Source: DASYGT01 sp035999365 (GTDB taxonomy: Bacteria > Actinomycetota > Actinomycetes > Mycobacteriales > Jatrophihabitantaceae). Taken from it: 14,668 bases of DNA. The notes under the pieces are model-generated. The model searched no databases. It saw nothing but the letters and a program-made list of their open reading frames with translations, and was not told the DNA's origin. The position numbers and the translations under genes were made by a program. The first letter of the stretch is position 1; the number at the start of each line of letters is the position of its first letter. Where the stretch lies: the NCBI GenBank assembly GCA_035999365.1, contig DASYGT010000052.1, positions 1 through 14,668 on the forward strand, read 5' to 3'. Below, one piece after another: positions 1 through 6,644 of this stretch.

Positions 1-422
1 CAGTCGATAAGCGCAGCGGTGGTGAAGTCGTCGACATGATGCACGGTGCGCAGCACCCGGATGTCTGCGCCGGAATCACGGACGCGGGCCGCTGCCCGAG
101 CCGAGATGCAGTCCTGGGTGTGCACGATGTCGACCGCGTCGGCGATCTCGGCCAGTCCGGCTTCCAACGCATCGATGGACGCGAACACCCGATTCTCCAG
201 GGTGTCGGCTGGTTCGGGTGCCGGGACCACTGAGTACGGGGCGCGCACCGGCCGGTAGAAGCCCTCGTCAGGGTCTCCGAGCGAAACGACCTGCACGCGC
301 ATGCCGTCCTCGACCATCGCCTCGGCGAGGGAAAGGGTGTGGACGACGCCGCCGCGCGCCTTTGTCGAGTAGCTGACCAGCGCGACGCGCGGGTGATCGA
401 AACCGGCAATCGGCCGGGTCAC
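1..422 (-). CDS. MSMEG_0565-family glycosyltransferase, N-terminal part (gene runs off the left edge)
   Basis: Reading the minus strand from a GTG at 422-420 gives about 140 residues with no stop before the window edge. The N-terminus (RVALVSYSTKARGGVVHTLS, residues 12-31) looks like the first Rossmann strand and glycine loop of a GT-B glycosyltransferase. HTQDCISARAAAR and RTVHHVDDFTT further on match what I recall of the MSMEG_0565 family, whose members usually sit in Nit1C (nitrilase) clusters. The GTG overlaps the TGA of the upstream fdrA-like gene (GTGA), so it is the last visible gene of the operon carbamate kinase - fdrA - glycosyltransferase. The acceptor sugar or substrate is unknown, and the catalytic C-terminal domain lies outside the window. 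Family assignment is fairly secure; the role is not. Confidence 0.8.
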   Translation of the reverse strand, partial: MTRPIAGFDHPRVALVSYSTKARGGVVHTLSLAEAMVEDGMRVQVVSLGDPDEGFYRPVRAPYSVVPAPEPADTLENRVFASIDALEAGLAEIADAVDIVHTQDCISARAAARVRDSGADIRVLRTVHHVDDFTTAALID

Positions 423-1957
423 TCGTACCTCCCGGTAGATGCCTGATCGCCCGTCGCAATCGCCGCTGCGACGAGCGAGGCTCGCGCTGCCGTCTCGGTG
501 ACAATGGCGCCTGCGCGCACGAAGCGATCCCGCTGGGCGGCAAAGCCCTGCGGGTCGCGTTCGGTTCCGAGGACGTACACGACGACCTGCGGCCCGTCAC
601 CGGCCATGACAGCTTCGCAGACCGGCGCGAGGATCGCAGCGGGGTCAGGGTTCGCGCCGTAGCCGAGGACGACGTCGAGGATGATCGCGGCGACCCGGGC
701 GTCGCGCCCGCATTCGCGGAGCAGTTCGACGCGGGCCTCGGCGTCGATCATCGGGTGCGGCCGGCCCTTGGTGTACTCCTCTTCGCCGAGGTCGAGGCAC
801 TGGTGCGATCCCTCGGGCGCGGGCAGACCCCACCGTGCGTCGATCGGCGTGTTCGAGCGCACTTCACCGACCGTCCGGCCCAGAACAACGAGCGACTCGT
901 AGCACAGGGTCCCGCCGGAGAAGAGCCCTCTGATCAACGAGCGTCCCCGCGCCAACCTTCGCCGGACCTGATCGACGGACGGACCCAGCGTCGTGGTGCG
1001 GTCAGGCGCGGGAACACCGAGAACATCCAGCGTGGCGACCACAGCAGCTTCCAGGGTGTCCGAGACGACGACGCCGGATGGCGCCTGGAAGCGAGGTTCC
1101 AGCCCGATGAACGCTGCGACGACAGGTGTCTCGCCGGCGCTGGCGAGCACCCGCGAGGCGACGTCAGGCGAGGGTGGCTTGGATACGAAGAGGATGACGT
1201 CGGTCGCGGGATCCTCGCGCAGCGCGGTGACGGCGGCGATCGCCATCCGGCCACCGACCGATGCGGTCAGGTCGCGGCCGCCGAGACCGATGACCTGGCT
1301 GACCCCCGCGCCCCAGCGGTCCAGGAGCGTCATCGCCTCCTGCGCCCCGGTGCCGGCTGCCGCGACGATGCCGACCCGGCCGGGCCTCACTGCGTTCGCA
1401 AAGCCGAGCCCCGTGCCGCCGAGCATCGCCGTCCCCGCGCCCGGACCCATCACCAGCCGGCCACGACGAAGCCCGTAGTCCTTGAGTGCGATCTCCTTCT
1501 CCAAGGGCACATTGTCGCTGAACAGCAGGACGTGCAGATCAGCGGACAGAGCCTGATACGCCGCGAGGGTCGCGTAGTCGCCGGGCACCGAGATCACGGC
1601 CACGTTCGACTCGGGCTGGAGGCGCACGGCCTCCCGTAGGGTCCCTGGTGTGCGGCTCTGGCCTGCCTGCTCCTGGTGCGCGGTCGGCAACAGGACCGCC
1701 GCTTCTCCCGCGGTGAGCGCCTGCGCAGCGATGGATTCGTCGGCCGCCCGCACGGCCAGGAAGAAGTCGTTGGATCCGGCATCGGCGAGCTGACCGGGGT
1801 CGATTCCTTCCTCGCGGAGGGTGTCCACGTTTGCCGGCGTGGCCATCGCTGCGCTGGCCCAGTCCACTCCGTCGATCTCCCGCATCGCGCGGGTGCCGCT
1901 GAGCTGGACGACCGAATCGACGTAGGTGTCACGGAAGAACTTGATCGCCGCCGTCAT
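419..1957 (-). CDS. fdrA: FdrA/AllF-type acyl-CoA-synthetase-like protein (carbamoyltransferase subunit homologue)
   Basis: The 512-aa protein aligns by eye along its length with E. coli FdrA (AllF): TPANVDTL near 40-47, AVISVPGDYA near 120-129, LLFSDNVPLEKEIALK 144-159, VMGPGAGTAM 169-178, GLGGRDL 224-230, FVSKPP 257-262, YTKGRPHPMID 395-405 and LGTERDPQ 463-470. The fold is that of succinyl-CoA synthetase. In E. coli the protein works with YlbE and YlbF as the AllFGH oxamate carbamoyltransferase, splitting oxalurate to oxamate and carbamoyl phosphate. Homologues of both partners lie about 10 kb away on the other strand. The ATG (1957-1955) overlaps the carbamate kinase stop (ATGA). At 512 aa it is shorter than E. 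coli FdrA (about 555 aa, from memory): a C-terminal segment of about 45 aa is missing here and seems to be attached to the DUF1116 protein instead. The real carbamoyl substrate is unknown. Confidence 0.9.
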   Translation of the reverse strand: MTAAIKFFRDTYVDSVVQLSGTRAMREIDGVDWASAAMATPANVDTLREEGIDPGQLADAGSNDFFLAVRAADESIAAQALTAGEAAVLLPTAHQEQAGQSRTPGTLREAVRLQPESNVAVISVPGDYATLAAYQALSADLHVLLFSDNVPLEKEIALKDYGLRRGRLVMGPGAGTAMLGGTGLGFANAVRPGRVGIVAAAGTGAQEAMTLLDRWGAGVSQVIGLGGRDLTASVGGRMAIAAVTALREDPATDVILFVSKPPSPDVASRVLASAGETPVVAAFIGLEPRFQAPSGVVVSDTLEAAVVATLDVLGVPAPDRTTTLGPSVDQVRRRLARGRSLIRGLFSGGTLCYESLVVLGRTVGEVRSNTPIDARWGLPAPEGSHQCLDLGEEEYTKGRPHPMIDAEARVELLRECGRDARVAAIILDVVLGYGANPDPAAILAPVCEAVMAGDGPQVVVYVLGTERDPQGFAAQRDRFVRAGAIVTETAARASLVAAAIATGDQASTGRYE

Positions 1958-2928
1958 GCGACCGCGCCCGCGCGATACTCGATCGGCACGATCCGAGTGC
2001 CCAGTGAGTCATCCGCGCCGCCGACGCTGGCGAGCGTGGCGGCAGCGAGCCGCGCTGTGGTGATCACCGAGATCGTTCCGCCGTGTCGGATGAACCGGAT
2101 CGCTGCGCGCACCTTGGGCGCCATGCTGCCCTCCGCGAATTGGCCGGCAGCGAGGTGGCGCTCCGCTTCCGCGGCGTCCACTTGCGTCAGGCGGCGTTGG
2201 GTCTCCTTGCCGAAATCCAGCAATACCGCCTCGACACCGGTGATCAGGACGAGCGCGTCGGCACCGAGTTGGGAGGCGAGTTCGGATGCCGCGTAGTCCT
2301 TGTCGATCACCGCGTCGACGCCGTCCCACACATCGCCGTGCCGACCCACCGGGATACCCCCGCCGCCGCCGGTGACCACGATCTGACCGGCATCGAGCAG
2401 GCAGCGAATGGCCTCGATCTCGACGAATCCCAATGGTTCCGGTGAGGCCACTACCCGGCGGAACCCACGCCCGGCGTCGTCGGCGACGTCCCACCCCCGG
2501 GTCCGCGCCAGCTCCACCGCGTCGGCCTCGGAGAAGAACGGTCCGATCGGCTTCGTCGGGTGATCGAATGCGGCGTCGGCCGGGTCGACGATCACATGGC
2601 TCAGCAGTGCCGCAATACGATGCCGCGCACCGCAGACCCGGTGCAGCGCTATGGCGAGGAGCGAGCCCAGCTGGCCCTCGGTCATAGCGCCGAGACTGAA
2701 CAGGGGCATCTCGGGCACTTCGTCGCGTGCCTTCACCTGCTGGATGGCGAGGTTGCCCACCTGCGGGCCGTTGCCGTGAACGACCACGACCCGCCAGCCG
2801 GAGTCGATCAGCGCGCAGACTGACTCCGCCATCGCGGCGGCGTTGGCGCGCTGCTGTTCGTAAGTGCCGCGCTCACCTTCAGCGATCAGGGCGTTGCCGC
2901 CGAGAGCGACGACCGCGGTTCTGGTCAC
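1954..2928 (-). CDS. arcC: carbamate kinase
   Basis: The 324-aa protein has the full set of amino-acid-kinase/carbamate-kinase motifs: VALGGNAL 7-14, VVHGNGPQVGN 49-59, VTGGGGGIPV 185-194, VIDKDYAASELA 207-218, and GSMAPKVRAA 267-276. Length is normal (about 310-330 aa). It catalyses the reversible reaction carbamoyl phosphate + ADP to ATP + carbamate, which decays to ammonia and CO2, so it would harvest energy from carbamoyl phosphate made by the FdrA/DUF1116/DUF2877 proteins. The start is a GTG (2928-2926) behind an AGGGG-rich stretch. It is the first gene of the leftward operon and its TGA overlaps the fdrA ATG. No arginine deiminase or ornithine carbamoyltransferase gene is in the window, so an ADI pathway is not indicated. 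The symbol follows the general family name; in allantoin clusters the paralogue is called ybcF/allK. Confidence 0.93.
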   Translation of the reverse strand: MTRTAVVALGGNALIAEGERGTYEQQRANAAAMAESVCALIDSGWRVVVVHGNGPQVGNLAIQQVKARDEVPEMPLFSLGAMTEGQLGSLLAIALHRVCGARHRIAALLSHVIVDPADAAFDHPTKPIGPFFSEADAVELARTRGWDVADDAGRGFRRVVASPEPLGFVEIEAIRCLLDAGQIVVTGGGGGIPVGRHGDVWDGVDAVIDKDYAASELASQLGADALVLITGVEAVLLDFGKETQRRLTQVDAAEAERHLAAGQFAEGSMAPKVRAAIRFIRHGGTISVITTARLAAATLASVGGADDSLGTRIVPIEYRAGAVA

Positions 2929-3067
2929 GACCCCTCGCTTCCCCGATACTCACGCATGCAGTGAGAGTGGATTCGGGAAATCGCTTCGTTTATCATACTG
3001 CATAGCTGTAGACGATAATGAACGTATAGATCGGGCACAAGGAGTCAGCTCCGGATCGAGGTGAGCG
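2929..3067. promoter_or_regulatory. divergent promoter region between carbamate kinase and the 208-aa gene
   Basis: This 139-bp gap separates two divergent transcription units and is clearly more AT-rich in its middle (2985-3030) than the surrounding DNA. On the plus strand it contains TATCAT (2991-2996), GATAAT (3014-3019) and TATAGA (3025-3030), each of which could be a -10 element. TATCATA (2991-2997) also reads TATGAT on the minus strand, so the same block could serve both directions. I see no convincing -35 box. GAGGTG at 3058-3063 is a ribosome binding site for the ATG at 3068. Confidence 0.55.
2987..3024. repeat. imperfect inverted repeat, possible operator
   Basis: CGTTTATCAT (2987-2996) and ATAATGAACG (3015-3024) form inverted arms that match at 8 of 10 positions, separated by 18 bp. 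The arms cover two -10-like elements (TATCAT and GATAAT), the usual place for a repressor to bind. The regulator is unknown, and no regulator gene is in the window. Confidence 0.35.
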
Positions 3068-3694
3068 ATGCCCGCTGCGGACGCAGCCATCCCGCCGGTT
3101 GATCTCGCCAGATTCAAGGCTGCTGAGGCGAGGCTGTATCCGATGGCGATGACCGACGCCGCGGGCTATCAGCGGGCCACCGCGCTGGTCGGTGTGGTGC
3201 TGAACGAACTACGGGAACGCGGTGCGACGATCGCCGAGGTGCTGCAACAACGCGACGGGCTGATCTCCGCGCTGCCGGGCCTCGCATCAAGTGCGGCGCT
3301 CGGACTCGGCGGGCTGCCCGCAGAGGCCATCGTCGACGCGGCGTATGCAGTGCGGTGCCGCGAATTGCAGGCCGCGGCCAGCGCAGTTGCCCGCCAGGAG
3401 CGGATCGAGGCGGCGCGTGCCGCCGGCGAGGAATGGTTCTTCATCGAGCCGGACCCGGATGAGGTCATGGCCGGCACCTATCGACGGACGCAGCTGCACC
3501 TGCCGACCGGCGCCACCCTGATCACGTCGATCGAAGCGGGCCGCGACGGTTCGGGGGCCGACTACTCGATCGAGTTCATCCGCGCTGCCGACCGGGGAAT
3601 GCCAGGGTCGGCCGAGAAGCGCGAGTATCCGGACCGCGGCGCGTGGACAGCTGCGATCGATGCGATCCGTGCTGAGCTCGCCCGTGGTGGTTGA
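3068..3694 (+). CDS. hypothetical protein, 208 aa
   Basis: I do not recognise this protein. It starts at ATG 3068 behind a good GAGGTG site. The N-terminal half (about residues 10-125) is Ala/Leu/Glu-rich and looks all-helical, with a glycine/leucine-rich hinge (LGLGGLPAEAIVDAAYAVR). The C-terminal part (about 125-208) changes character: EEWFFIEPDPDEV, then short strands (RTQLHLPTGATLITSIEAG and YSIEFIRAAD), then a closing helix. There is a single Cys and no signal peptide or membrane span, so it is probably cytosolic. It sits alone between the divergent region and the radical SAM gene, with 107 bp before the latter. The clean start, consistent coding character and position support a real gene. 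A substrate-handling or regulatory partner of the radical SAM protein is only a guess. Confidence 0.75.
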   Translation: MPAADAAIPPVDLARFKAAEARLYPMAMTDAAGYQRATALVGVVLNELRERGATIAEVLQQRDGLISALPGLASSAALGLGGLPAEAIVDAAYAVRCRELQAAASAVARQERIEAARAAGEEWFFIEPDPDEVMAGTYRRTQLHLPTGATLITSIEAGRDGSGADYSIEFIRAADRGMPGSAEKREYPDRGAWTAAIDAIRAELARGG

Positions 3695-3801
3695 ACAAAG
3701 ATGATCAGGCCGCGCGACTGTCCTTGACACCGAGAGGGCCGGACACGTTTGCTATAGGAGATGCATCGTATCGGGCAATAGACGGATCTCCGGAGAGTGC
3801 A
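3695..3801 (+). promoter_or_regulatory. leader/promoter region of the radical SAM gene
   Basis: This 107-bp gap holds a perfect TTGACA (3724-3729), the sigma70/SigA -35 consensus. The clearest -10-like element, TATAGG (3753-3758), is 23 bp downstream, which is too far for a standard promoter; TTTGCT (3748-3753) has an 18-bp spacer but is a weak match. An 8-bp palindrome GATGCATC (3760-3767) lies downstream and could be an operator half or chance. A promoter is likely, but its exact elements are not settled. Confidence 0.4.
3792..3797 (+). promoter_or_regulatory. ribosome binding site GGAGAG of the radical SAM gene
   Basis: GGAGAG ends four bases before ATG 3802 and ten bases before a second in-frame ATG at 3808. 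This site, together with the promoter-like sequence upstream, argues against the longer in-frame reading from TTG 3691. Confidence 0.55.
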
Positions 3802-5019
3802 ATGAACATGAGCCGCGGATCCTCCGAAGTAGTGCGGCCACTCGACTCCTCCCCGGCTCAGCCCCGCAAACCGGCCGATGTAGCGGCGAACCTGGCTACC
3901 CTGGTCGTTGATCTGCAGGCCCGAGGGCTGCGGGTCGAGGTCCCGCTCGAGCGCCGGCAGGGCGGGGCCGGCCCGAGCGACTCCGGGATGTTGTGGGTCG
4001 GCGGGTTCCGGGTCACCGCGCCCACCGACAACGCGGCCGCGTCTGATTCGCCCTACGTCCTGAAGGCCGAAGACGACGGATATGCGATCTTCCGAGGGAC
4101 GCAACGACTGGCCGCCGCATCGGCGCAGCAGCGCCCGCGCTTCTACGACCTCAGCACCGCCGATGGCATCCCGTACTGGAAGATCGGCCTGCTGCATCTG
4201 GACTCCTTCGCCAGCACGGTCGTCCAGACCTGCGCGTACTGGGGCAAGGCCGACCAGTGCCGGTTCTGCGGCATCGGTGTGTCGTTGGACGCGGGACGCA
4301 CGATCGTCAAGAAGACCCCCGAGCAGCTGGCCGAGGTGGCATCGGCGGCGAAGGAGCTCGACGGCGCCGTCGACGCCACGCTCACGACTGGCAGCTCCAA
4401 CGGCGTCGATCGCGGCGCGCGCTACGTGGCGAGATGCGGCCATGCGGTGAAGGAAGCGACCGGCCTGCCCGTCGAGGTGCAGTTCGAGCCACCGCTGGAC
4501 CTCGACGTCATCGACGAGGTCCATGCCCTCGGGATCGACTCGGTGGGGATCCATGTCGAATCCTTCGACCCGCAGGTGCTTGCGCACGTGGCCCCGGCCA
4601 AGGCCCGCACCGGCATCGACTACTACTTCCGCGCGTGGGAGCGTGCGGTGGCCCTCTTCGGTGAGGGTCAGGTGTCGACCTACGTCATTCTCGGAATGGG
4701 CGAGGATCCGGAGCTGACCGTGGCTGGGTGCCGGCGGGCCGTCGACATCGGCGTGTTCCCCTTCGTGGTGCCGATCCGCCCCGTCGCCGGCAGTCTCATG
4801 GCCGACGTCGTGCCGCCGGAGCGCGAGTACACCGAACGCATCTATCGCAAGGTGGCGGCATACATGACCGCTCGGGGGATGGATACGAGTACGCCGAAGG
4901 CCGGGTGCGCCCGATGCCAAGCCTGTTCGGCCCTGAGCAGTGTCCAGTCCGCACTGCAGATCGGCGCGCGTCCGATCCAGATCGCCGGCCGCCCGGCGGG
5001 GATCTCCAGTGCGGTCTGA
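3802..5019 (+). CDS. radical SAM protein, MSMEG_0568/Sll0785-like
   Basis: From ATG 3802 the protein is 405 aa. Residues 144-156 read CAYWGKADQCRFC, giving C144-x8-C153-x2-C156, a cluster motif that departs from the canonical CX3CX2C but fits the MSMEG_0568 family as I know it. An SAM-barrel pattern follows: TLTTGSSNG, VEVQFEPPLDLDVIDEVHA, IHVESFDPQVLA and VSTYVILGMGEDPE. The C-terminus carries C369-x2-C372-x2-C375 (CARCQAC), a possible second Fe-S or metal site. In Nit1C clusters this gene lies beside the GNAT and AIR-synthase-like genes, as here, where its stop overlaps the GNAT start by 11 bp. The reaction is unknown in all relatives I know. An earlier in-frame TTG at 3691 would add 37 residues but has no good binding site. 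Confidence 0.88.
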   Translation: MNMSRGSSEVVRPLDSSPAQPRKPADVAANLATLVVDLQARGLRVEVPLERRQGGAGPSDSGMLWVGGFRVTAPTDNAAASDSPYVLKAEDDGYAIFRGTQRLAAASAQQRPRFYDLSTADGIPYWKIGLLHLDSFASTVVQTCAYWGKADQCRFCGIGVSLDAGRTIVKKTPEQLAEVASAAKELDGAVDATLTTGSSNGVDRGARYVARCGHAVKEATGLPVEVQFEPPLDLDVIDEVHALGIDSVGIHVESFDPQVLAHVAPAKARTGIDYYFRAWERAVALFGEGQVSTYVILGMGEDPELTVAGCRRAVDIGVFPFVVPIRPVAGSLMADVVPPEREYTERIYRKVAAYMTARGMDTSTPKAGCARCQACSALSSVQSALQIGARPIQIAGRPAGISSAV

Positions 5020-5581
5020 GACGCATCTGGCCGACGCGAGACTCGCTCCCACGAGGATCGATACCGAACCGCTCGTCGGCGCTCGAGTCGTCTGTCGGCC
5101 GGCGGCGTCAGCCGAGGAGCGAGCGCAGCATTTCGCGATCAGGCACGAGGTGTTCGTCGAGGAACAGTCCGTCTTCACCGGGTCGGATCGGGACTCCCAT
5201 GACGATGAGGAGTCGGTGGTTCGGTTGCTCGGCTTCTGTGACGGGGTCGTGGCCGGCAGCGTGCGCCTCTTCGATCTCGACCCGGTCGCCGGGCTCTGGC
5301 AGGGCGACCGGCTCGCTGTCCTCCCCGCGTATCGGCTGCGCGGGGTCGGTGCACCACTCGTTCAGTGTGCGGTGGCCGCCGCTGCGGTGCAGGGCGGCCG
5401 GCTGATGAAGGCCCACATCCAACTGGGCAACGTCTCGTTCTTCGCACGGCTGGGCTGGACGCGCGACGGCGAACCCGAGCTGTACGCCGGGCTGGTGCAC
5501 CAGCCGATGAGCGTCGCACTGCCGACGACCGCCGAGGGCGCCGGGGTGCTTGACCGGTTCGCGGCCGGCGTCATCGTGTGA
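5009..5581 (+). CDS. GNAT N-acetyltransferase, Sll0786/MSMEG_0567-like
   Basis: The 190-aa protein carries IRHEVFVEEQ around residues 44-53, the hallmark of the YjcF-like GNAT N-terminus, then SDRDSHDDEE, the strand FCDGVVAGSVRLFDL, and the acetyl-CoA pyrophosphate loop R109-L-R-G-V-G-A115. HIQLGNVSFFARLGW near the end is the usual GNAT C-terminal motif. It should move an acetyl group from acetyl-CoA to an amine; the substrate is unknown. GTG 5009 is chosen because it overlaps the radical SAM stop (5017-5019), indicating co-translation; a longer reading from 4940 would lie deep inside the radical SAM gene. The pair radical SAM - GNAT is conserved in Nit1C clusters, where this family is labelled a nitrogen-starvation acetyltransferase. 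The 3' end overlaps the AIR-synthase-like gene tail to tail. Confidence 0.85.
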   Translation: MRSETHLADARLAPTRIDTEPLVGARVVCRPAASAEERAQHFAIRHEVFVEEQSVFTGSDRDSHDDEESVVRLLGFCDGVVAGSVRLFDLDPVAGLWQGDRLAVLPAYRLRGVGAPLVQCAVAAAAVQGGRLMKAHIQLGNVSFFARLGWTRDGEPELYAGLVHQPMSVALPTTAEGAGVLDRFAAGVIV

Positions 5582-6566
5582 GGCCGGTGACGCCCTCGAC
5601 GCCGAGGTCGAGCACGGCGGCCAGCTGGCCGGCCGAGCGCAACGCCAGCACCCCGGACTCGTCGATCTGCCCGACGACTGCCGCGTCGAGCCCGCGCGCG
5701 TGGAAGGCGCCCATGCACTCGCCCTCGCGTCCGGGTGGGCTGCACAGCAGGAACCCGTAGGCGGGAAAGCAGGTCAGCCAATTGCGCATCGACACAGTGC
5801 TCGGGCGCGGGATGTCGTCGAGGTTCACCGTCACGCCGAGCCTGCTCCACTCCAGCAGCATCGCCAGCGAGCCGACGAGGCCGGCCATGCTGATGTCCTT
5901 GGCGGCGACGCAGGCGCCCGATGCCGCGACCGTCGCGAGCAGGCGAACGTCGGCCGCCATCTCGTTGCCGCGCTCGGCGAAAGACGGGAAGAACGGGAAG
6001 TCCTTGCGCATCGTCCCGTTCGTGTTGGCCGCCACGATCAACGATTGACCGGCCGTGACGTTCGTCGCCGACAGGACCGCCGCGGCACGCCCCACGCCGA
6101 AGGCCGAGAGCGCGGGAGACCCGTCATGCAGCGTGAGATGACCGCCGATCAGCGCGACGTCGTACCAGCCGCAGGCGTCCTTCATGCCGCGCAGCGCTTC
6201 GCGGGCCAGGTCGGCGGTCCCTACGACCGTGTCCACGATCCCGAGCGGGGTCGCGCCCATCGCGGCCAGGTCGTTGACGTTGGTCAGTACGGCCGCGATC
6301 CCGGCACCGTACGGATCGTTGGCCACGAACGCGGGGAGCAGAGCTTCGCCGCAGGCGACGACGTGCCGACCGGAGTCAGCATCGAGTGCACCGCCGCTGC
6401 CCATGTCGACCACGGCACCGTCGTCCCCGGGGCCGTGCACCCAACTCCCGCCGCCGAAGACCTCGTTGACGAGTTTGATGTCGCCCTTCGCGCGCAGCGG
6501 GGGATATGCACGCAGGTGTGCCGCCAACTCGTTCAGCGCAGTGTCGGTAACCGAATCGCTGACCAT
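5571..6566 (-). CDS. AIR synthase-like ATP-binding protein, Sll0787 family
   Basis: The 331-aa protein belongs to the PurM/HypE/ThiL/SelD ATPase fold. Visible motifs are GDIKLV near the N-terminus, HGPGDDGAVV (metal-ATP aspartates), FVANDPYGAGIAAVLTNVND with LAAMGATPLGIVDT, LIGGHLTLHDG, KDISMAGLVGSLAMLLE and a C-terminal CSPPG. These fit the Sll0787 family, which in cyanobacterial Nit1C operons follows the radical SAM and GNAT genes. Here it is inverted, so it is transcribed alone. The ATG at 6566-6564 is preceded by GAGGGG on the minus strand (6576-6571, four bases away); a longer frame to 6713 would cross the divergent promoter. ATP-dependent activation of a carboxyl, amide or phosphate group is the family-level expectation; the substrate is unknown. 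Confidence 0.85.
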   Translation of the reverse strand: MVSDSVTDTALNELAAHLRAYPPLRAKGDIKLVNEVFGGGSWVHGPGDDGAVVDMGSGGALDADSGRHVVACGEALLPAFVANDPYGAGIAAVLTNVNDLAAMGATPLGIVDTVVGTADLAREALRGMKDACGWYDVALIGGHLTLHDGSPALSAFGVGRAAAVLSATNVTAGQSLIVAANTNGTMRKDFPFFPSFAERGNEMAADVRLLATVAASGACVAAKDISMAGLVGSLAMLLEWSRLGVTVNLDDIPRPSTVSMRNWLTCFPAYGFLLCSPPGREGECMGAFHARGLDAAVVGQIDESGVLALRSAGQLAAVLDLGVEGVTGLTR

Positions 6567-6644
6567 GCTGCCCCTCGTGACTACAGGCTCGCTGGGAATT
6601 CCCGGCCCTGTCGGAAAGTGGACGATCCACCTATCATAGGCAAT
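6567..6644. promoter_or_regulatory. divergent promoter region, AIR-synthase-like gene / CoM operon
   Basis: This 78-bp gap separates divergent genes. TATCAT (6632-6637) sits seven bases before the GTG start codon at 6645. That is the spacing of a -10 hexamer to a transcription start, so the operon mRNA may be leaderless, which is common in actinobacteria. The same block reads TATGAT on the minus strand and could serve the AIR-synthase-like gene. TGTCGG at 6609-6614 is a weak -35 candidate with a 17-bp spacer. TATCATA also occurs in the other divergent region at 2991-2997. Confidence 0.5.
6630..6640. repeat. palindrome CCTATCATAGG over the -10 region
   Basis: Five-base perfect arms (CCTAT/ATAGG) flank one central base, coinciding with the presumed -10 element. 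It is short, so it may simply be a symmetrical -10 or may be a repressor site. Confidence 0.4.

Noticed and set aside
1954..2928. Arginine deiminase pathway carbamate kinase
   Set aside because: No arcA or arcB homologue is present; the FdrA partner points to an AllFGH-type source of carbamoyl phosphate.
3562..5178. 538-aa open frame on the minus strand
   Set aside because: It is antisense to the radical SAM gene with its intact motifs and has no recognisable domain.
5550..6644. Open plus-strand frame that would extend the ComA protein to 622 aa
   Set aside because: It is antisense to the well-conserved AIR-synthase-like gene, its sequence is low-complexity Arg/Ala/His-rich, and ComA similarity begins only after GTG 6645.
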